The notes below the pieces were generated by a model, which saw only the letters and a program-made list of their open reading frames with translations, was not told the origin of the DNA and made no database searches. From NCBI GenBank assembly GCA_900291925.1, contig UWYS01000014.1, positions 124,001 through 188,000 on the forward strand: DNA of 64,000 bases. Reading direction: 5' to 3'. Shown piece after piece: positions 45,201-57,066 of this stretch. Source of the DNA: Thecaphora thlaspeos. Its lineage: Eukaryota > Basidiomycota > Ustilaginomycetes > Urocystidales > Glomosporiaceae. The position numbers were made by a program, and so were the translations under genes. The first letter of the stretch is position 1. Each line of letters opens with the position of its first letter.

Positions 45201-45300
45201 CGAGACAGCACGACGACGGCGTGCGGCGGACACTCCAGGATCGACGTGTACAGCTTCGACTACAACGCCGATAGCGAGGTGCCGTCGCTGCTGTTCAAGC
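42280..45300 (+). pseudogene. Decayed PQQ-like / WSC-domain surface protein gene
   Basis: The ATG at 42280 starts a clean signal peptide (MRPFGATRYFASLGLAVAALL), but its frame stops at 42480. In another frame, from ~42440, a beta-propeller-like region begins (CNDLAPYIGVTGTPVLD, DGNNLWFVTGNGFGG). An intron at ~42749-42906 (GTGAGT, TGCAG) leads to SDVVAIDNADQDFGSSGVALLP and a long frame to 44991. Two complete WSC carbohydrate-binding domains follow (KYLRCF to CGGDGSHSVLY; YVDCIT to YCGAGSRIGVY). Then a Ser/Thr linker loses frame near 44830, and the end of a third WSC domain plus a fourth complete one (LDCYVD to CGGHSRIDVYSF) continue in another frame to ~45300 with no proper ending. The N-terminal propeller is much shortened. 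A working fragment cannot be excluded for 42907-44991. Confidence 0.65.
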
Positions 45301-46387
45301 TGCCGCAGACAAGCAGAGCTCACCATGATCGCCGCTGTCTGTATTTGGAGATCTTGCTTGGTCGGTACGTGGAAGACAGGCCCACTCGCTGCCTCAAACT
45401 GGCGCCCACCACGCACGGGGCCGAACGCCGTGCACGAATGACAGATCAGGGGTGGGCGGATGAGGGGGACGGCAAGGACCACAGGACGGGGACAATGCAG
45501 GGCAGTGAGACGGAGTCTGTATTGCACAGGGACGGGGAAGCCAGTGCCCAAACATGCGCGCACCGAAGGTTGGGTTCTGGGTGTTGGCGGGGAATCGCGC
45601 CCCCGAGGATGGTCGCCCAGACGGCATCGGAGCGGGACGGCGGCTGTGTGCTACGTATTGCAGATCTAGAGATGTGGCACAGGGCGTCGGACGCACACCC
45701 AGCTACTACTGGGCCCTGCACAGGGACCATCGAAGTCGCCAACACGAGCCAAAGGTCCGCCGGTCCGCCACGTTGATGTCTGCCTCGTTGCATACGCATC
45801 AGCTTCTGTTAGGCTGCGCCGCTCGAACCTCCCGTGTCCCCGGTTCCTTGCTTGACAGAGTGTTGCTGTAGCTGTTGATTGCACTTGTCCCCGTCCCGCA
45901 TCCTTCCAACATACCGGGTAGAGGTCGGGCCTCCTCGCCCGCCATCTTCCTCCCTTGGCAGAGAGGCATCGTGGTCTCCTGTCCGGCGTTCCTACGTCGT
46001 GGTCTCACGATCCGTCCATGTGAGCCCCCTCTTCGACGGCATGGGAAGATGACTTGGGGTAACTAGCCCCGATCGAAAAGAGGTCGGCGTAACAAAGACC
46101 ATGTCAAGGAGCTGACGACCAACGGTCCCTACAGGGCGCGCCCTCGATCGACTCCGACGGGAGCAGACTTGCCAACCAACGGTGGTCCCCTTTGTCCGAC
46201 ACGGAAAGAGTCCTCTCGACAAGACAGACGAAGCAGTGGCGACGACGACATACATACAAGGCGGACCTCGCTGTCTCCGATCTAGTCCTCCGCTCCCCAT
46301 CCTCCTCACACACATACTCATCTTCGACCTCTTCCTCATCCCTCTGCTACCCTTGCATCACTCGAGAACCTCTACCACTTCGCCACC
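45301..46387. other. Intergenic gap
   Basis: Open frames continue past the last WSC domain but show no domain. No gene is seen before 46388. Confidence 0.4.
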
Positions 46388-46897
46388 ATGAAGCTCACCG
46401 CTACTTTTACCCTCCTCGCCGCTGCACTCACCGCCAGCTCCGTCTCGGCCCAGAGCGACTCGGGCTTTGACGCCATCGTCAGCGCGCTCTCGAGCGTCTC
46501 ACCGAGCGGTGGACCCGGCGACAACGAGTGGCCCTTGCAGCCTGCCCCTGCGGTCGAGGTGGTTGCGGCTCTTGACAGCACCGGCGACGTCATCAGGGCC
46601 TCGGAAGACTTTGACGTCGGCCACTACGAGCACGAGGTTTCCAACGGTAGCGACTCGGTCGACTTTGTCGCGCCCGTCAAGAGGCACATGATCAACAAGG
46701 GCAACGTCGCCCTTCGCCGTGAGCTGCCCGCCATCTTCTTCGACCGATACACCAAGGTCTTTGGCGGCAACAACAGCCTCAACAGCCCGTGCCTCAACGA
46801 TTCCGCCACCCAGGGACCCGCCTACCTCACCTACACGGTCGTCACCAACTCGACCAACACCAACACCACCCGCACCATTCTCCTGCCCGACTACTAA
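46388..46897 (+). CDS. Small secreted protein
   Basis: An intronless gene of 169 residues. Residues 1-21 form a textbook signal peptide ending Val-Ser-Ala-Gln. The mature part is acidic and Ser/Val/Asn-rich, has a single cysteine and several Asn-x-Ser/Thr sites, and ends in a Thr/Asn repeat (NSTNTNTT) and RTILLPDY. No family recognised. Codon use (C-ending throughout) is like highly expressed neighbours such as the fasciclin gene, suggesting good expression. It could be a surface or effector protein. Confidence 0.75.
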   Translation: MKLTATFTLLAAALTASSVSAQSDSGFDAIVSALSSVSPSGGPGDNEWPLQPAPAVEVVAALDSTGDVIRASEDFDVGHYEHEVSNGSDSVDFVAPVKRHMINKGNVALRRELPAIFFDRYTKVFGGNNSLNSPCLNDSATQGPAYLTYTVVTNSTNTNTTRTILLPDY

Positions 46898-47248
46898 AGG
46901 TAGCAGAATCATCTTCGAGTCGCTTCACCTCTCATCCATCCGGGTCTCCCTTGACTAGCTTCCACACCATTTCCTTTGATCGCATCGCATCGCCTCGTCC
47001 TCATTCTTTCTCTCGTGAGTCTGATTTCGAATTTGGCATACCGCAAAACATCTACACCCGGCCAGTCGTGGCGACAAGGCCCATTCTTGTCTCGTTTCTG
47101 GATTTTACCCACATTGTTCTTCTATAGGTTTCTTCCAAAATGTCACCGTTGTTCATTCTATCCCAACTGGCTTGTGCGATCGTCTTGTTAGGTACTCTCG
47201 TTGATCGCTATGCATCGCTTCGACGACTGGGCTTTTGCGGTTTTCTTG

Positions 47249-47275
47249 TTTTTTTTTTTTTTTTTTTTTTTTTTT
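47249..47275. repeat. T27 homopolymer
   Basis: A run of 27 T lies in the gap between the secreted-protein gene and phosphomannomutase (46898-47571), which otherwise holds nothing recognisable. Confidence 0.9.
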
Positions 47276-47571
47276 GGACAATTTCTATGGCGTTCTGCGA
47301 CTAACGGGCCGAGTCGCCCGAGACGAAGTTGAGCGGCAAATTGATACATGCAGCGAGGGCTTTCGGCATCCGAGGCGGTCCATCCTCTTTAGGACGTACA
47401 GCCGTTGGAGGAAGCCCTTACAGTAACGCGATGTCGGTTCAGCGAGCCTGGGGCGGTACAAGTAAGATTGAACTCGAGCACATCCCATAGATATACAGAG
47501 GTAAGGTGACAGGCCATCTAGATGCAGGAAGATGAAGAGAAGCCTAGGGAGTAATAGCAGGACGCCAGATC

Positions 47572-48734
47572 TTATTCGGCCTTGATGCCAAAGAGCTCAG
47601 ACAGCTGTCGGATCGTGTCTTTGGGACTGGTGACGGTGTGCCCGATGGTCCGGGCGTCCGAGAAGATCTCGTGGTCGTTGCCCCCCTGCGAAAAAGGAAG
47701 TACATCCCGGACGCGAGCCGAAAGAAGGATGTTGAGCAAGCCGATCGTTCGAGTGAAGGAAGGCCATCCGAAGCTCTGGGCCTGGCCATATCAACTCACC
47801 TCGTACGTCTTGTCGCCGAAAAAGTGAATCTCGTCCCAGCCGAGATCGACGGCGGTGGAGCTGCGTTGCTCGGTCTTGCCGTCGCGGACGACGTGGCGGA
47901 GGGCAAAGGTCTTGTCCCAGCCGTGCGGGAAGGCATCGAAGCTGATCTGTCCGCCAATGCTAAACGTCAGGCCATAGTCGCCAAATTCGTTGCGCAGCGT
48001 CTGGACAAACTTGGCGCGGACCTGGTGTTCCTTGTCGTACTGTTCGAACGTGTTGCGTTCCGTAATGCTGCGAGGCCGATGGCCGTTTGATAGTCGAGGG
48101 ACGGAGCGGCTTAGGTCAGCTAGGCTCCCCGTCGACGCACTAGAGGCAACCAAGGTCTGCGTCGCGAAAGGAGCCAAGAGAGGCGCTGAGAGAGAGGCTA
48201 CTTACGTGGCGTTTCTCCCGATGGGGCTGATGTTGATCATTCCGTTTCGGAACTCGATAAATGTGCCGCGCATGACGGGGATGTCGAGGTTGGCGATGTA
48301 CTTGAGGCAGAACTTGACGAGCTTCTGGTACTTTTCCTCGCCGAGCCATCGGATGAAGGACTGGCTTGCGAGGGGTTGTGTGAGCTTGTATGCGGTGAGA
48401 CCGTTTTCGGCAAAGACGTAGTCGAACAGCTCGACGACTGAAGAAGAAGAAGAAGAGGGAGAGCGGACTGGGATAAGTGACGGGCGAGAGCAGGAAGAGG
48501 GGCGGGGGAAGTGCACGTACGGTCCTGTCCGGCCGTCTTGAACTGGTCTCTGATCTTGAAGATGTCGCTGCCGCCTACTATGCCGGTGACGCAGTGCTTG
48601 CGGAGGTGGGCAAGAGCGTTGAGCATGAGAGGCGAGACATCCTGCCTGGCTGGTGTGAGGGTGCCGTCGACGTCAAAGAGGCAGAGGATGCGAGGATGGA
48701 CCTTTTCTTGGAACTCGTTGAGGACGGCCGCCAT
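47572..48734 (-). CDS. SEC53: Phosphomannomutase SEC53/PMM
   Basis: This cytosolic enzyme converts mannose-6-phosphate to mannose-1-phosphate, the precursor of GDP-mannose for N- and O-glycosylation, GPI anchors and wall mannan. Four exons (48734-48521, 48437-48206, 48067-47800 and 47685-47572) give 275 residues, all phases consistent. The catalytic aspartate motif [12 protein letters not shown] is at residues ~19-30. Other hallmarks are [87 protein letters not shown] and HTVTSPKDT. Length and motif order are standard, so a functional enzyme is expected. It shares a role in glycosylation with NUS1 at the other end of the window. Confidence 0.93.
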
Positions 48735-49538
48735 GGATGACGGGTAAAGGGGTGGTGGATGGATGGCTGCGCCGGGCTGATGTATGGCAGACGAGGACAG
48801 CCAGAGGGATGGGAGCGTGTACGGCGGTGGGGTCGAGAGAGGGGAAAGGGAAGAGAGCGTGGGCGGGGAGGACGAGGGATGGAAGGTGTTGTTTGCGAGG
48901 ACCGGGCCTCTATAAAGGCTGGTGGAGGAAGAAAAGAAAGAGTGCTGGCGGCCGTGGCAGGCGGAGCCAGAAGGACGGCGCTGCCTCTGCGCGGTGGCTG
49001 GGGTGATCGAGGTCTGTTCGAACGCGCCGAGGCGCGCGAGCAAGTCTAATTTACGGGGTTACCGCGCTGGCTGCGGTGGCTTGTCCGGCCACAGCCCTGG
49101 CGTGGCTGCACGCGCAAAAGGAAGCTGGCCGACGTGCAGCTGCAGCTCGGCCTCGGCCCCGCTTTCTTCTCGTCCGCACACCGCGTCCCCCTCTGCTCCG
49201 CATTCGGTGCCGCACGTCGTCAAAGCCTCTCTCCTTTGCCCTTTTCCAGGAGGCCGTGCACATCCACCAGGCAGCTGCCCGAGCGCACCCACAAACGCCA
49301 ATCCGACGTAGACCACAACGTCAACAGCAATGTGCTCCGCCACCGCCGCCAATGCCATTGGCACGCCTCTCGAGCGCGCTCCTGCCTCGCCTGCGCATGC
49401 GGCCAGCCAAGGCGCGTACCGGACCGCTTCCACCACAGTCTGAGCCGTCGTTCCTGCAAGCCATCCCGTTGCGCCGACCCCGGCCTGCGTTCACAGTCGT
49501 CCGATCAAGCTCTGCGACACGGCGACGGTGCGGATTGC
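48735..49538. other. Upstream region of SEC53
   Basis: No gene recognised; the downstream end of the CASC3-like gene lies on the same strand at 49539. Long plus-strand frames from 49076 onward are antisense shadows. Confidence 0.4.
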
Positions 49539-51020
49539 TCAGGTATCCCGGTCCTCGCGCTTCGTCGGCGGCCTGTCGCGGTACGGATTCAAGTTGCCAG
49601 TGCCAGAGCTCTGCATCGCATAGGAAGCAGCTTCGGACACGTGCTGGTGCGCGTGCGCGTGCGACCCGTAGGCATTGTGCGGCGGCAGCGGCGCCATGCC
49701 GTGAGGAGGGGTATAGTAGCTGGCGAAGTGGTGGTCTCCTCCCGGCGGCAGCGCGTACGACACGTAGGGGGTCGTCGCCGCAGCATATTCGTATGTAGGC
49801 GTTCCGATCTGGTCGTTCGAGCCGGTGGGCTGCGTCATCACCGGCCGCAAGTATGTCCCCGGCGGCGGCGCACCGTAGTGGCCTGCGTAGCCGTCCATCG
49901 GGTGGCCATAGCCATCCCCACCGCCGGGTCCGCCGGGTCCGGCGTCGCTAGGTGGGCCGGCATGGACGCCATACGTCGGCGAATACATCGGCTGCATTGG
50001 AGCGTCCATCGCATAGCCCGGCGCGCCGTACGCAAAGTTGTTGTAATAGACGGCACCGCCGGCCTCGTATCCGCCGCTGCCCGGTCCATATCCGTACTGC
50101 GCCATCTCGACCTGCTGAGGAGGAGTATACTGGCCGTGCTGCAAGTTGCCGTAGCTTTCGTCGTTGTGATGGTAGTGATGATGCTGCGACGTTGGGGAGG
50201 CCGCAGTCGCGGCCATCGAGGCCCGCACGCTCGAGGCGCTTTCCGGACGGAATGCAGCGACCTTGGCGGCGCTGGCCGGGATGCTGACGCTTCCCAGCTT
50301 GCTGGCTCGCGCCTTTGTCGGTCCAGCAGCGCCCGCCGCCTCAAGCCGCTTGACCTGGAGGGTCGCAGCCGCTGCGCCCGGCTGCTGGATTGTCTGGCCC
50401 GCGCCCGTGGACCCTTCGGCGGAATTCCGCCTACGGGGCAGGTTGACCGTGAGGGGAGTGGCCGCCAGCTGCCTGAGGTCCTGGCTCGAGTCGGACGCAT
50501 CTGCGGCGTCGGCGACGGCAAGGCCTTTGACCGGCGCAGTGAGCCTCTCGCTATCGCTCAAGACGGGCGCGCCCGGCTCGATACGCGCCTGGTCGACGGT
50601 CGTCGAGGCTCCGCAAGGGACGCGACCAGCGCTTCCAGAGGGGGCACCGTCCCTCGCACCGCCTCTAGCAAAGGCGGCCGCGCCTCGACTCTGGCCAAAC
50701 GACGGCACGAAGCCACCGCGTCCTCGAGTCCCAGCAAACCCGCTGCCGCCGCCCCGGCCGCGCCCAAAGCCACGCGGTACAGCTCCGCCCCGTGTGCTGC
50801 CTCTGCGACCGGCAGAGCCACCGCGAGCCGCATGGTTCGCAGGAGGATGGTCCACCTTTTGCAGCGCCTCGAAGCCATCGTGCGTCCACTGACCGTCTCC
50901 GGCGCCCGGCGTCTTACCGAAGCCAGACGAGGGCAGGTAGGCGGCAGCGGCCGCTCTCCTCGGCCCATTCGAGCCGACCTTGGCGACACTGGGAGCCGCT
51001 TGAACCGTCGCCGCCGCCGC

Positions 51021-51067
<47 letters not shown>

Positions 51068-52829
51068 CTGCTTCTCCTCCTTCCTCGCCGGAAGCGCCCA
51101 CCGCCTCGGTCCGCTGCCTGAGAACGTCATCGCTGTTGTTGGAAGGAGACGTGCTTTCGACGCCGGTGCCGGCGTCGGCCGACGAGGATAGATCGATGGC
51201 CAAGTCCGGCTTCGGCGGCGGCTCAGAGGGCGAGGCTTGAGCGGCGTCCAGCGAGGCCTTCCAGGCTCTGATCTTGTCGTCGCTCGCCCCTTTAGCGCTA
51301 TCCCACCCGTTATGCGCCGCTTCGTCGCCAGTGGTGTCAACGACGGCAGGCATGGCTTCTGCGGTCAGGCTGGCGTCGGAAGCGGCAGCGGCGACGGTAA
51401 GGCGAGCGTGGGCCTCGCGGTCCGCTCGAGGCGCCCTGGGCGCTCCCTCGGACCCGTGCTTGACGGCCATCTGGCGCGGCTGGTGTGGGACAATGGGCTG
51501 CGCTGCAGAGGGGACTCGCTTGACGCTCTTGCCGTACAGGGCATCGTCGTCGACTTCGGACTCATCGTCGTCCCAGCCGGCAAGCTTCGACTTCCTTGGG
51601 GGCGGCGTCGCCGCCGCTGCTGCTGCTGCTGCTGCTGCTGCTGCGGTAACGTTGTAAGATGCGGAGCCGCCTTCGCGCGCGCCAGCGGCGAGACCGCCTC
51701 GGAAGCCTCCGCGGCCCTTTCCTCGACCGACTGCGCCGCCGCGGTGTGCAGAGCCGGGTTCGAACATCAGTCCGCTAACCGCTGCGCCTCCGAAGCCAGC
51801 TGGTCCTCCTCCCCTACCGCGGAAGCCTCCGCGACCGCGTATGGGAGGGCCTGCCCCTCGTTCGCCACGGCCACGCCACCAGCCGCTGAGCCCGCGCAGA
51901 TCCTGATCAAAAAGCCGCTCGTCGTGTCCCCAGAACTGGCCCACGCGGGGCGTGAATGAAGGGTCCTTTTCCAGCTTCTCGCGATACGCCATGGCCGCGC
52001 CCACGTGCGGTGCAGCGGCGGCCCCGAAACCCCCGCCGCGGCCGCGTCCCCTGCCACCCTTACCACCCCTGCCACCGCCTCGAGAAAGCGCCGCGCCGGA
52101 TCGTGCTTCATCTCCATGTACTGCGGAGACCGGCGACGTCGATGACGCCTGCGCCGGCGTGCGCGGCTGGGTGCTCAACAGCTCCTCTTCGGCCATGTTC
52201 GACCACTGCTGATCGGCGAGAGCGGCGGACTGAACGGGGACCGATGTGGCCGCGGCTGACGCCTCAACGGTGTTCAAGGACTGAGCGGCTTTGTCATTGA
52301 CAGCGCCGGAAACGTCGGCCTCGTCTTCGTCCTCCGAGTCCTCGTCACTGTCGTCGAGGTCGGATGCCGAGGCCTGGCTGACGGAGGAACTCGAGGCTGC
52401 AGATCCGGCGATGCTGCTGCTGCCGCCGTCGTGATCCGACTCGCACTCCGTCTCTTGACCGCGGCCGCGGCGTCTGACGGCGAGCTTCTTGGCGCGCGGC
52501 TTCCTTGGCACATCGGATCCACCACCGGTGCTGATCTCGGCCGAAGCCTGTCCTGTCGAGACGGCGGACTGCGCCGCCACCGCTTGCGTTTTGGCAGGGG
52601 CGATTGGGTCCTCCACTAGTTCTGCCGAGGTCTGCTGGGAGCCGGGTGGGGCCGCGGCTGCGTTTTCAGCCTTTGGCCTTGTCGAGACGGTGATGCGCGA
52701 GGCCGATGGCTGCCTGCGGATGCTTTTGCCCGCCGGAGGGCCCCCACCGCCGCCGCCGCCAACGTGGGGCACCAAGGGGGTGGCGCTTGAGTCGAGTGCT
52801 GGTGCCATGCTATTGGATGACTTTGGCAT
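49539..52829 (-). CDS. Btz-domain protein, CASC3/Barentsz-like
   Basis: A single-exon frame of 1096 residues, mostly disordered. Around residues 280-330 lies YREKLEKDPSFTPRVGQFW followed by GHDERLFDQDLRGLSGWWRGRG. This resembles the Btz/SELOR domain by which CASC3 (MLN51, Barentsz) clamps eIF4A3 and RNA in the exon junction complex. Flanking parts are acidic Asp/Glu/Ser (140-175), RGG-box repeats (260-280, 330-385, ~690-730), poly-Ala runs (~395 and ~600) encoded by (GCT)n-type repeats, and a Gly/Tyr/Pro/Met-rich prion-like tail (~905-1080). RGG plus prion-like sequence suggests a granule-forming RNA-binding protein. EJC membership is inferred from the Btz-like stretch alone. The frame ends KREDRDT; a further short exon is possible. 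Confidence 0.75.
51018..51072. repeat. (GCT)n trinucleotide repeat encoding poly-Ala
   Basis: About 17 uninterrupted triplets inside the CASC3-like gene. A shorter similar run lies at 51610-51643. Confidence 0.85.
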
Positions 52830-54181
52830 ATTGGGAGATTCAGAGGTGACTAAGAGGTTGGGACAGGGACGTTAGGGCTCGAGAGCGTAGCAGGCTCGAA
52901 AGAAGTGCGAGACTGGAAGGAGTGTGGCGGGATGCGCTACAGCGATAACGGTAGATTAGCGAGACTTTTCTTGCGAGCGATGCTGCAAGGGTGAACTGCA
53001 TGCAGGTGTGACTGCGTAGATGGGGGAGATGTGACAATGTCGCGCGTTTGCGAGAAGCGGATGCTAGCGAGAGGATATAGTCGTTTGTCGGGTCGTGCTG
53101 CGAAGGTATGAGCGAAAAGAGTGAAGCACGGCGCACGCAGCAAGGAGCTTGAAGCTTAAAGGATGCCAGGGGTGGGAAAAAGGAGGATGCCGACAAGATT
53201 AGACGCTTGACTGAGACTGCGATCAAAGGCGGAAGCAAGCCGACAAGGCTAGTGAGCAGCGCGGACCTTGTGGTGCGTGTGCCGGTGCGGGCCAAAGTGT
53301 GGCACGCCAATGCGGCTGTGATGACGGCAGTTGAATGATGGCAGTCGTGAGAGGGATGAGGATGAGGGGGAAGACGATGCAGGCAAGTTGGCGGAAGAGA
53401 GAGGAGAGGAAAGGGCAGGGAGGAAGGAGCGGGCGGAGGTGGCGAAAGTGCGCGCGTGCTGGGGCGTCTGTCTGGAGTTGCTTCGCCACGGCCGCGCGTG
53501 TGATGTGTGCTCTGCGCGACGATTGGCCAGGCCGGGGAAGCGGCTGCGCTTGGGTCGCGCGCCTGCCTGCTTGAGCGTCCTGCTTTGCCTGGCCCGGCCT
53601 CTTTCCGCCTTTCTCCTCGAGAACCCTGGCTAAGCAGCCACGACGGGCGTCTCGCGTCTGTCTGGTTAAATGGCGTTGAGTGCGGACTGGCGCGTCGGCG
53701 TGGCGCTGACCGTGGCGCTGACCGTGGCGCTGGCCGCCCACACTTGGTCCTCCCTCGTTTCCCTCCTGCGCAGGCGTGGGAGCGCGCTCGAGAAATCGCA
53801 ACGGAGAGGGAGAAGCGCACGTGCCAGCACGCTTGCTTGCACCGGCCAGCACCCCAACACTGCACTTGACTTCGCCCGCCCTTGGCCTTGCCTGTCGCCG
53901 CCGCCAACGCCACAATCCGCCTCCCTCCCTTTCCTCCTCTTCCTTGCCAAACCTGTCCGCCGCCGCTCGCAGTCTCTACCGCCAAACAGCAAGGCAGGTA
54001 GGTACAGCTGCGTACGCAATCGCCTCAGAGGCCGCCAGGGCCAACTCAGCAGGAGTAGTCAACTGCTGCGGCTGCTGCGGCTGCTGCGGCTGCGCGCTTT
54101 ACCATCCCCTGCCAACGCCTGCGCACCCGTCAACCCGCGAACCTGCGAGCTATCGCAACTCCTTGCCCTCCTTGGCTTGTC
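52830..54181. other. Divergent intergenic region CASC3-like / MRE11
   Basis: It is 1.35 kb of high-GC sequence with long frames on both strands that carry no domain. There is a three-fold gaccgtggcgct-type repeat near 53700-53732 and a four-fold ctgctgcgg repeat near 54062-54090. Confidence 0.4.
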
Positions 54182-57066
54182 ATGCCGGCTTCGGCAGCGA
54201 GGAGGCCGACTCAGCGAGCCGCGGCTGCGACCGATGATGCCCTCCGGGGTGACCGGGCGAACCACATCCCTGCCGCCGATGCCGCCGACAACGTCCAAGA
54301 GAGGAGGTCCGCCGAGGCCGAGCAGGCACCAAGCAACGGTCTCGAGCAGTCCGACGGCCCAGATGACCAAGAGGATCAGGAAGCTCCTCCTCCGCCGAGC
54401 GCTACCTTCTCGGCCCGGAACGAAAGCGACCATGTCAAAATCATGCTCGCCACCGACAACCACGTTGGCTACATGGAGCGCGACCCCGTCCGCGGCCGGG
54501 ACTCGATCAAGACCTTCGAAGAGATCCTTCAACTCGCTGTAGAGCATCAGGTCGACTTTGTCTTGCTTGGCGGTGACCTCTTCCACGAGAACAAGCCGTC
54601 GCGCGCCACGATGCACCAGGTCATGGCGCTGCTCCGCCAGTATACGCTCGGCGACCGGCCGATCCAGGTCGAGCTGCTGAGCGACCCAAACGACGGCGCA
54701 CTATCCGGCTACGACTTCCCCGCTATCAACTACGAGGACCATAACCTCAATGTCAGCATCCCGGTCTTTTCTATACACGGTAACCACGACGACCCGCAGG
54801 GGACCGGAGAGACGGGCGCCCTCTCGGCGCTCGACCTCCTTTCGGTCTCGGGCCTGATCAACTACTTTGGCAAAATCGAGCTGCCGTCCGACGACGCCAC
54901 GGCGGCTGCGCCATCGTCGCGAGCCGCCAAGGGCAGCTTCCAGGAAAAGGGCATCCGCATCAAGCCCGTGCTGCTGCAAAAGGGCAACACCAAGCTAGCG
55001 CTGTACGGAATGGGCAACATCAAAGACGAACGGATGCACTTTGAGCTCCGCGCCAACCGTGTGCGCATGTTCAGGCCGCAGGAAGATCCGGACTCGTGGT
55101 TCAACATCCTTTGCGTGCACCAGAACAGGTGGGTAGGGACGCGACCGTCCCCACGCCGCGTAGGAGCGTCCAGCTGACTAATCCACTGCACCGTCCCTAT
55201 TCGATCCACCCCTCTCTCGCGTGCCCCTGGTCCTCCGTCACAGGGTTGCCCACAACCCTAAAGCATGTGTGCCCGAGACGATGTTCGACGACTCGGTCCA
55301 CCTCGTCGTCTGGGGCCACGAGCACGAGCAGTTGATCCAGCCGCAGTCCATCGCCGAGAAGCGGTACCATATTACCCAGCCGGGCAGCAGCATCGCCACC
55401 AGCCTGATGCCGGGCGAGGCGGTCGAAAAGTGCGTCGCCATCATCCACGTCGAGAACACGGCGTTCCGTATCGAGCCGATCCCGCTCAAGACGGTGCGAC
55501 CCTTTGTGATGGACGACATGAAGCTCGACGAGGAGCTTGAAGAGCATGGCTTCGATCCTAAGCGAGAGGATATCATGAAGCTGCTGCGGATGCGCGTCAA
55601 CGGCCTGATCGAGAGGGCCAAGCAGGAGTTTGCCGGGCGATTTCCTGATAGGGAGATGCCGCTGCCGCTGATCCGCCTCCGCGTCGAGTACGTTGCCAAC
55701 CAGGAGATCAGCAATCCGCAGAGGTTCGGACAGGAGTTCATGTGCAAGGTAGCCAACCCGAAGGACGTGCTGCAGTTCACCAAGCGCAAGGCGGGCGGCG
55801 GATCGAAAGGTGAGTCTCCCGCAAACGGTTGGCGGTAGGGGTGGTTGTCCCGTGCACCCTCGAATCGGGTCCACCGCTCATCCCTCCCGACGACCTGCTG
55901 CATCTTTGACTCGACCCGGCGATGACGCCACAGACAAGGACCGGGTCAACGCGTACGTAGACGTGACCGACCTCGATCTGCTGCCCTCCGAAAAGCTCGA
56001 GCGAGTCGATGTCGGGTTGCTAGTCCAAGAGTACCTGCAGGCGCAGAACCTCGACATCCTCAATCCGGAGGGCCTCGAGGGCGCGGTGCTCAACTTTGTC
56101 GAAAAAGACGATAAGGAGGCGATCGAGAGCTTCGTCAAAAAGATGCTACGCAACACTGTCAAGGGTTTGGTGACAATCGATCCGGAAGAGGGCCAGCTGG
56201 GGACCGAACTGGAGCGGCTGAGACAGGAGCAGCAGAGGGGTCCTCGAGGGGGCGGGCATGGCGGCGATGATGACGAGGACGAGGACGAGGACGGCGAGGA
56301 TGGAGATGATGCAAGGGCAGTGGGAGGGAGGGCCACGACCAGAGCCACAAGCAGTGGGCGCGTGCAGGCGACCGCCTCGACGAGCCGCAGGGGCGGCAGA
56401 GGTCGGACCGCTGCAGAATCCGACGACTCGATGATGGAGGAGCTCGACGCCGAGGAAGACGCGTTCGACGAGGATGCTAATGCTGTCGACGACGATGATG
56501 ATGACGACGACAACGGCGGCGCTCGTGGCGCTGGCCGAGGGTCGCGCGCCTCCCCGCAAAAAGGCAGTCGAAACAGGGCCAGCACGGGTCGAGGTGGCAC
56601 TGGCAGCAAGAAAGCAGGAGCAGCACCTTCTACAGCGCGGACCGCGCCTCCACGCCGCGCGGCGCCAAGAGCGGCAGAAAGGACGTTCCTAGGACCGAGC
56701 GACGAGGACGACTACGAGAATGGTGACGGCGATGGCAATCAAGACGTCGTCATGATCGAGGACGACGAGCCGGTGTCTACGATAAACCGACACGCCGCCG
56801 CACTCGGGCTCACGGCATCTCGCGGTGCGTCGTCTGCCAGAGACAAAAAGGTGCCAGCCAACAAGGCGACGACGAGGGGTGGTACGGGAGCCAGCGCGGC
56901 CACGAGGCAATCGCAGTTCTCCTTTGCTGCCGAACCAAGCTCAACCAGAGGTGGCCACGTCGACGATGGCGAGGACGATGACGACGAGTTTGAAGAGCCA
57001 GAGCCACCCAGCACGAGGTCAAGGAGCGGCGCTGCTACGCGCCGAAGAACGGCGACGAGGAGATAG
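54182..57066 (+). CDS. MRE11: Double-strand break repair nuclease MRE11
   Basis: MRE11 is the Mn-dependent nuclease of the MRE11-RAD50-NBS1 complex, acting in break end resection, meiosis and telomere upkeep. Exons 54182-55128, 55244-55809 and 55934-57066 give 881 residues, all in phase. After an Ala/Glu-rich leader (~1-85) come the phosphodiesterase motifs: ATDNHVGY, LLGGDLFHENKPS, FSIHGNHDDP, CVHQNR split by intron 1, VVWGHEHEQL and ITQPGSSIATSL. The capping domain runs to YVANQEISNPQRFGQEF, followed by the RAD50-binding region (~residues 515-600). The C-terminus is long, with acidic runs (DDDEDEDED, DDDDDDDD), RGG and Arg-rich repeats, and a basic end, as in other MRE11 tails. Introns 1 and 2 are 115 and 124 bases. 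Confidence 0.93.

Noticed and set aside
44703..45563. 286-codon minus-strand frame
   Set aside because: Antisense shadow of the WSC region.
49134..51191. 685-codon plus-strand frame opposite the CASC3-like gene
   Set aside because: It is antisense to Gly/Arg/Ala-rich coding sequence whose repeats keep other frames open; no domain or signal.
52840..53985. 381-codon minus-strand frame
   Set aside because: Low-complexity composition in the promoter region between two divergent genes, with no domain and no coding signal.
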